A stretch of DNA of 64,000 nucleotides, taken from Ferranicluibacter rubi (lineage in GTDB: Bacteria > Pseudomonadota > Alphaproteobacteria > Rhizobiales > Rhizobiaceae). Shown here piece by piece: positions 34,489-44,741 of the stretch (positions within the stretch are counted from its first letter, which is position 1; each line of letters starts with the position of its first letter). The translations under genes and the position numbers were made by a program. Below the pieces are notes generated by a model. It searched no databases. It had not been told where the DNA came from and saw nothing but the letters and a program-made list of their open reading frames with translations. The DNA lies in assembly GCF_011603255.1 (NCBI RefSeq), contig NZ_JAANCM010000003.1, positions 1 through 64,000 on the forward strand, read 5' to 3'.

Positions 34489-37400
34489 CTACACGCTCAG
34501 CATCGACATGATCAGCGAGGCACTGCTCTCGCTCGGCTGTTCGGATGTGGCGGACGACGCGCTTTGCGCGCTGGAGGTCTCCGAAGCCGAGGCGGCACGG
34601 GCACTGGAGGTGCTCGGGGTCGTCTGGGCGTTGATCGCCACGTCCGTCAGAGCCTGCAGCTGCGCGGAGGTCATGCCGTTGATCTGGGCGGGTGTGAAGG
34701 CTTCCGCCTGTGCAACGGTGAGGCCGGAAATGGCGCGCGTGCTCAAACCGGAGATCGCGCCGGTGCCGAGCGCGATGATATGTTCCGGCGTCAGCCGAAC
34801 CAGATCGTCCGAGCCGAGGGCCGCCGCCTGCATGAGGCCGAAAGCGCCGACCTGCGATGTCGTGAGCATTTCGATCTGCGCCGGGGTCAGGGCGCTCACC
34901 TGGCTGTAGCCGAGGGCGGCGACCTGGCCCGTCGTCAAAGCCGCGATACTGGTCGATGTCAGGCCGGAAACGATGGTCGTGCTCAATCCCTTGATGGCGC
35001 CCAGCGAAATCGCGGCGATATCCTGCGTGGAGAAGGTCGCGAGGTGCGTCGTGGTCAGGCCGGCGAGACCGCTCTGGCTGAGGGCGGTGATCTGGCTGGT
35101 CGTGAGCGTATCCATCTGCTCGGCACTCAGCGCGCCAAGCTGCCCGCTCGTCAGCCCGGAAACGGTGCCCGTGCCGAGGCCTGCGATTTCGGTGAGAGAC
35201 AGCGCGGCGATGAACGCGGTCGGGAGACCCTTTACGGCTGTCGAGCCGAGGGCGCCGATCTTGGCGGGCTTCAGCGTTGCGAGGCTGTCCGTCGTCAGGC
35301 CCGAAATGGCCTCCGAACTCAGAGCCGCGATCTGACCGGTCGACAGGACCTGCATCTGTGCAGCGCTGAGCGCTGCCGCCTGACCGCTGCTGATGCCGGC
35401 AATGCCCTTGATGCTCAAGGCGGCAAGCTGGCTATCCGAAAGACCGGCGATGCCGCTCGTTTTCAGGGCGCCGATCTGGCTGGAGGTCAGCGCGCCGACC
35501 TGTGCAAGGCTCAGGGCTTCGATCTGGCTGGAGGTGAGGGCGGCGATCTGCGTCGAGGCGAGCCCCGAAATGCCGCCCGGGCTCAGGGCCGCGATCTGCT
35601 GCTGCGTCAATGAGGAGAGCATGGCCGACGAGAGACCGGCGATGGCGGTCGAGCTGATGGCGGCGATCTCGTTTGTGGTGAAGCGGTCGATATCATCCGC
35701 GCCAAGGGCCGCCAGCTGGCGGGAATCGAGCACCGCGATCTGCGACGCCGTCAGCGCTTCGGCCTGATCGACGCTGAGAGTTGCGATCTGTGCCGTGCCG
35801 AGGCCTGCGACTGCGGATGTGCCGAGTGCGGCGATCTGGTTCATGGACAGCGATGCGATCGCCGTCGTGGAGAGGCCGGGAATGGCGAGAGAGCTGATCG
35901 CCGCAAGCTGCGCCGTCCCCAGGTTGTCCAAGGCGTCGGTACTGAGCAGGGCCAGCTGTTGCGACGAAAGCGTTCCCATCTGAACGCTCGTCAGGGCCTT
36001 GACCTGATCGATCGTGAGGATGGAGATCGCGGCCGTGGAGAGACCGGCAATCCCGCTCGTTCCCAACGCACCGATCTGGGCGGGAGACAAGAGGGTGATA
36101 TCCTCGGTTCCCAGAACTGACGCCTGCCGTGAGGAGAGCGCACCAAGCTGCGCGGTCGTCAGCACTTCGATCTGGTTGCTGTTCAGCGCGGCGATCTGGT
36201 CGGTGCTGAGCCCCGCCACGCCGGAGGCGCTGAGAGCTGCGACCTGTTCTGCAGACAGCGATGCGATCGCCGTCGTTGACAGGCCGGGGATCGCCGCAGA
36301 GCCGAAGGCGGCGATATCCGCCGTCGAGAAGCCGTCGAGATCCTCATTGGCCAGCGCTGCGACCTGGGCGGAGCTGAGGGCTGCGACCTGCGTCGGCGTG
36401 AAGGCGGCCGTCTGGTCCGAGGTCAGGGCGGCGATCTGCGTGGCTGTGAAGCCCGCGACGCCGTCGGCGCTCAGAGCGGCCATCTGGCGGAGCGACAGTG
36501 CTGCGACGGCTGCTGTCCCGAGTGCGGCGACCTGCTTGGAGGTGAGTGCTGCGACCTGCGCGGTCGTCAGACCATCGACCTGGTCGCTCGAAAGGGCTGC
36601 GACCTGCGTGCTGCTCAGGCCGGCAATGCTGCCTGTGCTGAGCGCAGCGACGCCCTCGGCCGAAAGCGTTGCGATCGTCGCCGTGGACAGGCCTGCGATG
36701 GCCGAGGCGGAAATGGCAGCGATATCGGTGAGGCTGAAGCGGGCAAGCGCGCCGGTGCCGAGCGCTGCCAGCTGCCGCGAGCCAAGGGCTGCGATCTGGA
36801 CGCCGTTGAGAGCTTCCGCCTGATCGGCACTCAGTGCGCCGATCTGCTGGGTGGTCAGGCCGGCAACGCCTGCGGCGCTCAGCGCGGCGATCTGCGTCGC
36901 CGTCATCGCGGCGACGTCGCTGGCGGCGAGAACGGCCACCTGCCGTGAACTCAGGGCAGCGATCTGGGTGGTGCCGAGAGCCTGCACCTGCGTGCTGCTC
37001 AGATGCGCGATCAACGAGGTGCTGAGCCCGCTGATGCCGCTGGCGCTGATGGCGGCAATCTGATCGTTCGTCAGGGCCGTGACCGCCTCGGAGGTCAGCC
37101 CGGCCATCGCGTCGGACGACAGGGCGCTGATGTTCTTGGGCAGAATGGCCTGGATGTCGGTGGAGGTCAGCACGGCCGTCTGCCGGGAGGTGAGGGCGCC
37201 CAGCTGAGCACGGGTCAGCGCTGCGATCTGGTCTGCGCTGAGGGCGTCGATCTGGCGGGAGCCGAGGGCTGCGACGGCCGCAGTGCTCAATGCTGCAATT
37301 TTGCTTGGATCGAGCGACGCGATGGTGGCGGAGGAGAGACCGACGATGGCAACCGCATCGATTGCGGCGATCTCGCGTGTCGTGAAGGTGGCGATGGCGT

Positions 37401-40400
37401 TGGAGGACAGGGCGGACAGCTGGGACGAGCTGAGGGCTGCGATCTGGACGCCGGTCAGGGCTTCCACCTGCCCTGTCTGCAGCGCTGCCAGCTGGCGCGT
37501 GGTCAAGCCGTGCACGCTGGATGCGCTAAGAGCGGCTATCTGGCTCGTGGAGAGCGTGGCGATCGTGGCGGTGGTGAGGCCGGCAATCGCAGCGGATGTA
37601 ATGGCCGCGATATCCCTCGTCGAGAAGGTGGCCATGTCGTCCGACTGGAGCCCCGACATCTGACCCGACGTCAGGTTCCCCACCTGGGCGCTGGTCAGCG
37701 CTTCCGCCTGGTCCGTCGTCAACACGGCGATGTGCTGCGAGGTGAAGCCGGAAATCGCCGCGCTCGAAAGCGCTGCGATCTGCGCCGTCGAGAGCACGGC
37801 GACATTGGAAGTTGCGAGGGCACCGATCTGGGCCGAGCTCAAGGCTGCGACCTGCCGGGTGGAGAGGTTGACGATCTGGTCTGCGCCAAGCGCCGTGATC
37901 TGGGCGGTCGAGAGACCACTGACCGCGCTGCTGCTCAGCGACCCGATGCGCTGCGAGGAGAACGCAACGATATCCGCGGTGCTAAACCCGGCCATCTGCT
38001 GCGACGTCATCCCGCCCAGTTGCGCGGAGGTCAGCGCCGCCAGTTGCAAATCGCTGAGGGCTGCGATCTGGTCGGTCCCGAGCGCGCCGATCGCAAGCGG
38101 TGTCATGGCAGCCACTTGCTCGGTGGAGAAGACCGAAATGTTCTCGGCGAGAGCGGCCATCTGCGCCGAGGTCAGCTGTTTGACCTGCGAAGCGGAAAGG
38201 GCGGCGAGTTGCCCGGTGGAGAAAGCCGACGCCTGCAGGGTCGAGAGACCGGCGAGCGCAGCCGTCCCCAGCGCTGCGACCTGCGCGGTGGAAAGGGCCG
38301 CGACGAGATCCGTGCCGATGCCCGAGAGTGCCTGACTGCCGAGTGCGGCGATGTTTGCCCTCGGGAAGGCGGCGATATCCGCGACGTCGAGTGCGGCCAT
38401 CTGCGTGACGCTCAGGGCCTTGACCTGCGCGACCGAAAGGGACGCGATCTGGCTTGCGGCCATCGCCGAGATCTGCGTGGTCGTCAGCCGCGCGATCGCA
38501 GCCGTGCTCAGGGCACCGATCTTGTCCGCGGTCAGACTTTCCATCACATCGCTACTGAGGCCGGTTATGGCTGTGGTGCTGATGGCAGCGAACTCCTCCT
38601 TGGAGAAGGTCGCGATATCATCGGCGCCGAGCGCGGCGAGCTGTGCTGCGGTCAGCACGCGAATCTGGACCGAAGACAGCGCCTCGGCCTGCGCCGTCCC
38701 GAGGGCCTCGATCTGCGCCGTCGTCAGGTTTGCGATGGCCGATGTTCCCAAGGCTGCGATCTTGGCGGTCCCAAGCGTCGCCACGACATCGGCGCTGAGG
38801 CCGGGCAGGGCGCGGCTGTTGATCGCGGCGACATTGGATACGGAAAATGCTGCGAGATCGCTCGCGTTGAGCACGGTGAAATGCTGCGCGGTCAGCCGTG
38901 CGACCTGGGTGGTGCTGAGAGACGCAAGATGGGCCGTGCTGAGGGCAGCCATTTGCGCCGTCGAGAGCACCGCCACCGAAGTCGCGCTCAGAGCAGCCAC
39001 TTGTGCCGTCGAGAGTGACCCGATTTGATCGGTCGACAGTGCCGCAATCTGCGTTGTCCGCAAAGCTGCGACCTGCGCGGTCGTCAGGGCGGCCAGCTGG
39101 CTTCCTGAAAGAGCTGCAATGTTGAGGCCCGGCACCGCCGCCGTGGTCATCGCCGCGATATCGTCCGTGGAGAGGGTGGCGATAGCCTCGTCGCTCAAGC
39201 CGGAGATTTGCACGGAGGTCAGGGCGGCCATCTGCGTTGGCGACAGGACTTCGATCTGCGCCGTGCCCATCGCGGCCAGCTGTCCCTTCGTCAGCCCGGC
39301 AACCTGTGTTGTCGTCAAGGCGGCAATCTGCGCTGTCGACAGTGTTGCGGCCACGTCCGTCGTCAGTCCGGACAGGGCCAATTTGGAGATTGCCCCGATA
39401 TTGTCGGTCGATAGAGAGGCGAGATCATCCGCACCGAGGGCAGAAAGCTGAGAAGCGCTCAGGGCCTTGATCTGATCGGAAGACAGCGCGGCAACCTGGC
39501 CCGTCTGCAGGGCCGCGATCTGGGCCAACGTCAGGCTGACGATGGCGCTCGTGCTCAGAGCCGCGATCTTGTCGCTCGACAGCGCGGCGAGAGTGTCCGT
39601 CTGCAAGCCTGAGATCGCCCTGTTGGTGATGGCGGTCATGTCCTCGCTGGAGAAGGTACCGATAGCCGCTGTATCGAGCGCGGCAAGCTGCGTCGCGGAG
39701 AGGGCTCGGATCTGTCCGGGTAACAGGGCCTCGACCTGCAGACTGCTCATGGCCGATAGCTGTAGGGTCGTCAGAGCGCCCGTCTGGCTGGAGGTGAACG
39801 CCGCGATCTGGCCTGTGGACAGATGACCGATGCCGTCGGTGCCCAGGCCCTTGATGGCGATCGTCGAAATGGCCGCTATGGCCGTAGACGAGAAGGAGGC
39901 CAGTGCGCTTTGCCCGAGGGCTGCAACCTGCGTCGAGTTCAGTGCCCGAACTTGCTGGGAGGTCAGCGCTCCCGTCTGTTCTGCGCTCAAGGTGCTGATT
40001 TGCAGCGTGCTGAGGCCTGCAATCGTCTGCGTTCCGAGCTTCGCGATCTGCGCCGTGGAGAGCGCCTCAAACTGCTCGGAGCCCCAACCGCTGATCTGCA
40101 ATGCACTGAGAGCGGCGATCTGCGACGGGAGCAGGGCCGGGAGGTGCGCGGTCGTCAAGGCGTTGACCTGGGTGCTCGTCAGCGCGGCGACGGTGGCGGT
40201 GCTGAGCGCAGCGAGCTGTGCGTTTGAAAGTGCTGCAACGACGTCGGTCTTCAGACCTCGCACGGCCTGGCCGCTGATGGCGGCGATATCGGTGGGGGAG
40301 AAATTGGCGATATCGTCAGCATCGAGGGCGGCCAGCTGGGTCGAGCTGAAGGCTTTGACCTGCACGGGTGTAAGGGCTTCCAGCTGCGCGCCGTTCAGCG

Positions 40401-41514
40401 CCTCGATCTGTCGGCTGCTCAGACTGGCGATGACGCTGGTCGCGAGCGCCGCAACGTGACCGGCCGTCAGCCCGGGGATGGCGTCCGGCTGAATTCCGGA
40501 AAATGTCTGCCCCGTAACGGCCGACATCGCAGACGTCGACAATGCGGCGATCTGGCTGGACGACAGGGCGGAGACCTGCGTAGAGGTGAGGCTCTTTACC
40601 TGCGTGAAGGACAAACCGCCGATCTGGTCCGAGGTCAGGGCGGCCATCTGGTCCGTCGTCAAGGCTGCGACGGATCTCGGTGCCAGCGCTGCGATCTGAA
40701 CGCTGTTGAAGGCCGCCAGCTGCCCTGTGCTCAACGTAGAAATCTGCGATGCGCCCAGAGCGGCGATCTGCGCAGGCGAGAGCGCGGAAAGCTTGTCGTT
40801 CGACAGGCCGGCAATACGCAAACCGGCGATCGACCGGATGGAGATCGCCGCGACGTCTTCGATGGAAAGAACGTCGACATCTTCCGTCTCGAGCGCCGCA
40901 AGCTGGAGCGAGCTGAGGGCGGAAACCTGTGACGAGGTGAACGATTCGACCTGATCCTTGCTCAGGGCGACGACCTGGTCGCTCGACAGGTTCGAGACGG
41001 CGCCGGTGTTCAGCGCTGAAATCTGGTCGTTCGTCAGCGAAGACAGCACCTCTGTCCGAAGCCCGCGAATGGCAGTGCCCGCGATCGCGTTCATGTCCTC
41101 CGTCGAAAAGGTCGCGAGGTCTTCCGCGCTCAGGGCGGCAATCTGGGCGCTGGTCAGCCCTCTGATCTGGGCCGGCGTCAGGGCTTCCGCCTGATCGGCC
41201 GTCAATGCACCGATCTGCGTCGTCGTCATTCCGCCGACCTGCGACGAGGACAGCGCCTCGATGCCGGTCTTGTGCAGGGCGCTGAGCTGATCGAGTGTCA
41301 GACCGACAATGGCCGCGCGGGAGATGGCGCTGAGCTGGTCGGTGCTGAGAATCTCCACGTCCTCGACGTCGAGGGCAGCGATCTGGGAGGAGGAGAGGGC
41401 CTTGATCTGCAGCGTGGAGAGGGAGCTGACATCTTCGGTCGTCCAGGCCGCAACGGCGGGTGTGGACAGGGACCGGATTTGCGTGACGCTCAGGCCGGAA
41501 GCAATTGTCGTCAT
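34489..41514 (-). CDS. Giant octapeptide-repeat protein 1 (2,341 residues)
   Basis: I do not recognise a named family. After six N-terminal residues the protein is about 285 tandem octads of consensus (A/G)-L-(S/T)-(S/T)-x-Q-(I/V)-x up to about residue 2295, followed by a 46-residue Ser/Ala-rich tail ending S-M-L-S-V. Ser and Thr occupy octad positions 3 and 4 almost throughout. Every 10-14 octads a variant pair of the type F-S-T-x-D-I-A-A-I-S, then A-I-x-G-L, recurs and defines a higher-order module. There is no N-terminal signal peptide, transmembrane helix or RTX nonapeptide. The start ATG 41514 has GGGGAT 8 bases upstream, and the N-terminus (G-L-S-V-T-Q-I-R-S-L) matches that of the second giant. 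The remaining 128 upstream codons are not repeat-like. Export route and function are unknown; surface or extracellular location is my guess. Confidence 0.8.
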   Translation of the reverse strand: MTTIASGLSVTQIRSLSTPAVAAWTTEDVSSLSTLQIKALSSSQIAALDVEDVEILSTDQLSAISRAAIVGLTLDQLSALHKTGIEALSSSQVGGMTTTQIGALTADQAEALTPAQIRGLTSAQIAALSAEDLATFSTEDMNAIAGTAIRGLRTEVLSSLTNDQISALNTGAVSNLSSDQVVALSKDQVESFTSSQVSALSSLQLAALETEDVDVLSIEDVAAISIRSIAGLRIAGLSNDKLSALSPAQIAALGASQISTLSTGQLAAFNSVQIAALAPRSVAALTTDQMAALTSDQIGGLSFTQVKSLTSTQVSALSSSQIAALSTSAMSAVTGQTFSGIQPDAIPGLTAGHVAALATSVIASLSSRQIEALNGAQLEALTPVQVKAFSSTQLAALDADDIANFSPTDIAAISGQAVRGLKTDVVAALSNAQLAALSTATVAALTSTQVNALTTAHLPALLPSQIAALSALQISGWGSEQFEALSTAQIAKLGTQTIAGLSTLQISTLSAEQTGALTSQQVRALNSTQVAALGQSALASFSSTAIAAISTIAIKGLGTDGIGHLSTGQIAAFTSSQTGALTTLQLSAMSSLQVEALLPGQIRALSATQLAALDTAAIGTFSSEDMTAITNRAISGLQTDTLAALSSDKIAALSTSAIVSLTLAQIAALQTGQVAALSSDQIKALSASQLSALGADDLASLSTDNIGAISKLALSGLTTDVAATLSTAQIAALTTTQVAGLTKGQLAAMGTAQIEVLSPTQMAALTSVQISGLSDEAIATLSTDDIAAMTTAAVPGLNIAALSGSQLAALTTAQVAALRTTQIAALSTDQIGSLSTAQVAALSATSVAVLSTAQMAALSTAHLASLSTTQVARLTAQHFTVLNASDLAAFSVSNVAAINSRALPGLSADVVATLGTAKIAALGTSAIANLTTAQIEALGTAQAEALSSVQIRVLTAAQLAALGADDIATFSKEEFAAISTTAITGLSSDVMESLTADKIGALSTAAIARLTTTQISAMAASQIASLSVAQVKALSVTQMAALDVADIAAFPRANIAALGSQALSGIGTDLVAALSTAQVAALGTAALAGLSTLQASAFSTGQLAALSASQVKQLTSAQMAALAENISVFSTEQVAAMTPLAIGALGTDQIAALSDLQLAALTSAQLGGMTSQQMAGFSTADIVAFSSQRIGSLSSSAVSGLSTAQITALGADQIVNLSTRQVAALSSAQIGALATSNVAVLSTAQIAALSSAAISGFTSQHIAVLTTDQAEALTSAQVGNLTSGQMSGLQSDDMATFSTRDIAAITSAAIAGLTTATIATLSTSQIAALSASSVHGLTTRQLAALQTGQVEALTGVQIAALSSSQLSALSSNAIATFTTREIAAIDAVAIVGLSSATIASLDPSKIAALSTAAVAALGSRQIDALSADQIAALTRAQLGALTSRQTAVLTSTDIQAILPKNISALSSDAMAGLTSEAVTALTNDQIAAISASGISGLSTSLIAHLSSTQVQALGTTQIAALSSRQVAVLAASDVAAMTATQIAALSAAGVAGLTTQQIGALSADQAEALNGVQIAALGSRQLAALGTGALARFSLTDIAAISASAIAGLSTATIATLSAEGVAALSTGSIAGLSSTQVAALSSDQVDGLTTAQVAALTSKQVAALGTAAVAALSLRQMAALSADGVAGFTATQIAALTSDQTAAFTPTQVAALSSAQVAALANEDLDGFSTADIAAFGSAAIPGLSTTAIASLSAEQVAALSASGVAGLSTDQIAALNSNQIEVLTTAQLGALSSRQASVLGTEDITLLSPAQIGALGTSGIAGLSTAAISILTIDQVKALTSVQMGTLSSQQLALLSTDALDNLGTAQLAAISSLAIPGLSTTAIASLSMNQIAALGTSAVAGLGTAQIATLSVDQAEALTASQIAVLDSRQLAALGADDIDRFTTNEIAAISSTAIAGLSSAMLSSLTQQQIAALSPGGISGLASTQIAALTSSQIEALSLAQVGALTSSQIGALKTSGIAGLSDSQLAALSIKGIAGISSGQAAALSAAQMQVLSTGQIAALSSEAISGLTTDSLATLKPAKIGALGSTAVKGLPTAFIAALSLTEIAGLGTGTVSGLTSGQLGALSAEQMDTLTTSQITALSQSGLAGLTTTHLATFSTQDIAAISLGAIKGLSTTIVSGLTSTSIAALTTGQVAALGYSQVSALTPAQIEMLTTSQVGAFGLMQAAALGSDDLVRLTPEHIIALGTGAISGLSTRAISGLTVAQAEAFTPAQINGMTSAQLQALTDVAINAQTTPSTSSARAASASETSSAQSASSATSEQPSESSASLIMSMLSV
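34630..41496 (-). repeat. 24-bp tandem repeat array encoding octapeptides (giant 1)
   Basis: The array runs from residue 7 to residue 2295 of the first giant protein. Octads are diverged at DNA level. The register slips exactly three times: five-residue units G-L-R-I-A (40810-40824) and G-L-N-I-A (39115-39129), and one seven-residue unit A-L-A-E-N-I-S (about 38131-38151). These slips add up to the observed length modulo 8 (2,289 residues = 286 x 8 + 1). Confidence 0.85.
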
Positions 41515-41989
41515 GCTATCAATCCCCACACTTAACCGGCCCACTCGCGACGGGCGCCGAGCCCTGCCAACGGACAAAGCTCTCCCTCCGAACGAGCATG
41601 GGCGAACACCCCATCGATACGGCTGGTTACCGTCTTGAGTATTGCCTCTGGCTTGCATGAGCCTGAAGCGAGCAACGTGAAAGGATTGCATGCGCCTCGA
41701 TATTCGCGGCGTGGTCGCGCGAAATCGACATGTCGGTAGCCGCGGAGATGGTGCCTTTCGCCATCCCGTCCGCCGCTGGCATGTTTCAGAGTAGGGAATG
41801 TAAGTTTTGCAAACTATCGGGCTTGACCGATAAGATCGACGGGTCCAGTTCAGGGAAGCGAGATCCGATCTCGACCGACGCAGAGTCGGCGCCTGCAAAG
41901 GTGCGCTGGCGCATGCCGTCGTCTACTGACGGCCGTCCGACCGCCGATGTCCCTCCCTCTCCGCCGGCAAGGCGCTCCGGAACCGATTC
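41515..41989. promoter_or_regulatory. Divergent intergenic region between giant 1 and the MFS gene
   Basis: There are 475 bases with no convincing gene. Visible elements are a perfect 10-bp palindrome CGACATGTCG (41726-41735) and the dyad AGTTT-TGC-AAACT (41813-41825). The latter lies 165-177 bases before the MFS start and about 300 bases before the giant start. I cannot place clear -35/-10 boxes. It shows no obvious similarity to the upstream region of the second giant. Confidence 0.4.
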
Positions 41990-43468
41990 ATGACGGAAAA
42001 ACGTGTTCACCGCGGCCTCGTCGTTGCCGCGATCATGGCAAGCATGGCGATGATCGCGATCGAGGCAACCATCGTCTCGACCGCCATGCCGCAAATCGCG
42101 GCACAACTGGGCCAGCTCAACCTCTACAGCTGGGTGTTCTCCGCCTTCCTGCTGACGCAGACGGCGACGACCGTCGTGTTCGGCAAGCTTTCGGATATCT
42201 ACGGTCGCAAGCCGATCGTACTCTTCGGCATCGCCGTCTTTCTCGCATCCTCGCTGCTTGCGGGCTTTGCCTGGTCCATGCCGTCGATGATCGCTTTCCG
42301 CCTGCTGCAGGGCGTTGGCGCCGGTGCGATCCAGCCGGTCGCGATGACGATCATCGGGGACCTGTTTCCCGGACGCGAACGCGGCAAGGTGCAGGGCTAT
42401 CTCGCGAGTGTCTGGGCACTGTCCGCCGTCGTCGGGCCGCTGCTCGGCAGCTTCATCATTCACAGCCTGCCATGGGCCTGGGTCTTCTGGATCAACATTC
42501 CCGTCGGCATCCTCGCGGCCTTCGGCTTCATCCGCTTTCTGCACGAGGAGAAGCGGACGCGCACCGCGTCGATCGACATTCTCGGCGCAGCGCTCTTCGC
42601 CGTTTCCATCTCTGCGCTCATGGTGGCGCTGACCGAGGTGGAGGCTGCGACGCCGGTCTACACGATCGTGGCCGTGCTGGTCTTCGTCGTCAGTCTCGGT
42701 CTGTTCCTCTGGCAGGAGCGTCGTGCAGAAGCACCGATGGTCGCGCCCGATCTCTGGCTGCGCCGGCCGATCGCGGCATCGAACATCGCCATCTTCTTTG
42801 CCAGCATGGCCATCATGGGGCTGACGACGTTTCTGCCGATGTATGTGCAGACGGTGCTCGACCGTTCGCCTCTGGTGGCCGGCTTCGCGCTGACCATGCT
42901 GCTCCTCGGCTGGCCGGCCGGCGCCACGTTCGCCTCACGCATGTTCCCGCGTTTCGGGCTGCGACCGATCATGCTCGTCGCAAGCCTCCTCATCCCCATC
43001 GGGGCCTTCCTGCTCGTGCTGCTGACGCCGGAAAGCTCGCCGGCCCAGGCCGGCGCGGGGTCGCTGATCATGGGGGTTGGCATGGGCCTGCTGAACATCT
43101 GCGCGCTGGTCATCACCCAGGAGAGCGTCGGCTGGTCGCAGCGCGGCAGCGCCACGGCGTCGAACGTGTTCTCCCGCAACCTCGGCAGCACGCTGGGTGC
43201 ATCCATTCTGGGTGCGGTGCTCAGCTACGGCCTTGCGCATGCCGGCGGCATCGGCGCGATTTCCCCCGAACAGCTGCGCGGACTGCTCGACGGGACAGGT
43301 GCAGCGGCGATCGATGCAGTTCCCGTCCGCATGGCTCTGCAGGCGGCGCTCCACGTCACCTTCCTGGTGATGTTCGTCATGACGGTCCTCATCGTCCCCG
43401 TCTGCCTCTGGGTGCCGAAGCGTCTCGATCAGGACCAGCCTGCGGAAGCGGTCGAAGCCAAGGCCTGA
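41990..43468 (+). CDS. MFS transporter, DHA2 (14-helix, EmrB-like) family
   Basis: A 492-residue membrane protein with about 14 hydrophobic helices, the number of the DHA2 drug:proton antiporter family. The loop 2-3 motif G-K-L-S-D-I-Y-G-R-K-P and the helix-5 antiporter motif G-P-L-L-G-S-F are intact, so export driven by proton antiport is expected. It lies between the first giant gene (divergent) and the glycosylation genes (convergent), so it may export a compound unrelated to them. The start ATG 41990 has only a weak Shine-Dalgarno. No EmrA-type membrane-fusion partner is present. Confidence 0.88.
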   Translation: MTEKRVHRGLVVAAIMASMAMIAIEATIVSTAMPQIAAQLGQLNLYSWVFSAFLLTQTATTVVFGKLSDIYGRKPIVLFGIAVFLASSLLAGFAWSMPSMIAFRLLQGVGAGAIQPVAMTIIGDLFPGRERGKVQGYLASVWALSAVVGPLLGSFIIHSLPWAWVFWINIPVGILAAFGFIRFLHEEKRTRTASIDILGAALFAVSISALMVALTEVEAATPVYTIVAVLVFVVSLGLFLWQERRAEAPMVAPDLWLRRPIAASNIAIFFASMAIMGLTTFLPMYVQTVLDRSPLVAGFALTMLLLGWPAGATFASRMFPRFGLRPIMLVASLLIPIGAFLLVLLTPESSPAQAGAGSLIMGVGMGLLNICALVITQESVGWSQRGSATASNVFSRNLGSTLGASILGAVLSYGLAHAGGIGAISPEQLRGLLDGTGAAAIDAVPVRMALQAALHVTFLVMFVMTVLIVPVCLWVPKRLDQDQPAEAVEAKA

Positions 43469-43481
43469 CGAGGCTCGTCAG
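43465..43481. terminator. Short palindrome between convergent MFS and glf genes
   Basis: CTGACGA-GGC-TCGTCAG is a 7-bp stem with a 3-base loop overlapping the MFS stop codon and ending six bases before the glf stop codon. It could serve both convergent transcripts. There is no T-run. Confidence 0.4.
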
Positions 43482-43486
43482 AACGC

Positions 43487-44701
<1,215 letters not shown>

Positions 44702-44741
44702 TTACGTCAGGGCATTTGAACCCCTGTCCAACGGAATTGCT

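Noticed and set aside
37003-39018. Long open frames (up to 671 codons) on the plus strand opposite giant gene 1, and many minus-strand frames opposite giant gene 2
   Set aside because: They arise because a 24-bp repeat keeps any stop-free frame open over many units. Their translations are Arg/Gly/Asp-rich or Ala/Val/Ser-rich without recognisable domains, and they recur at the repeat period.
34630-41496. TALE-like DNA-binding repeats
   Set aside because: The local motif L-T-x-x-Q-V-x-A-I is similar, but the unit is 8 rather than about 33-35 residues, and there is no variable di-residue pattern or flanking TALE domain.
34630-41496. RTX or pentapeptide repeats
   Set aside because: There is no Gly-Gly-x-G-x-D-x nonapeptide and no A-(D/N)-L-x-x five-residue period. 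The period is clearly 8.
34489-41898. Start of giant gene 1 at 41898
   Set aside because: The first 128 codons are Arg/Ser-rich and lack octads. ATG 41514 gives an N-terminus that aligns with that of the second giant.
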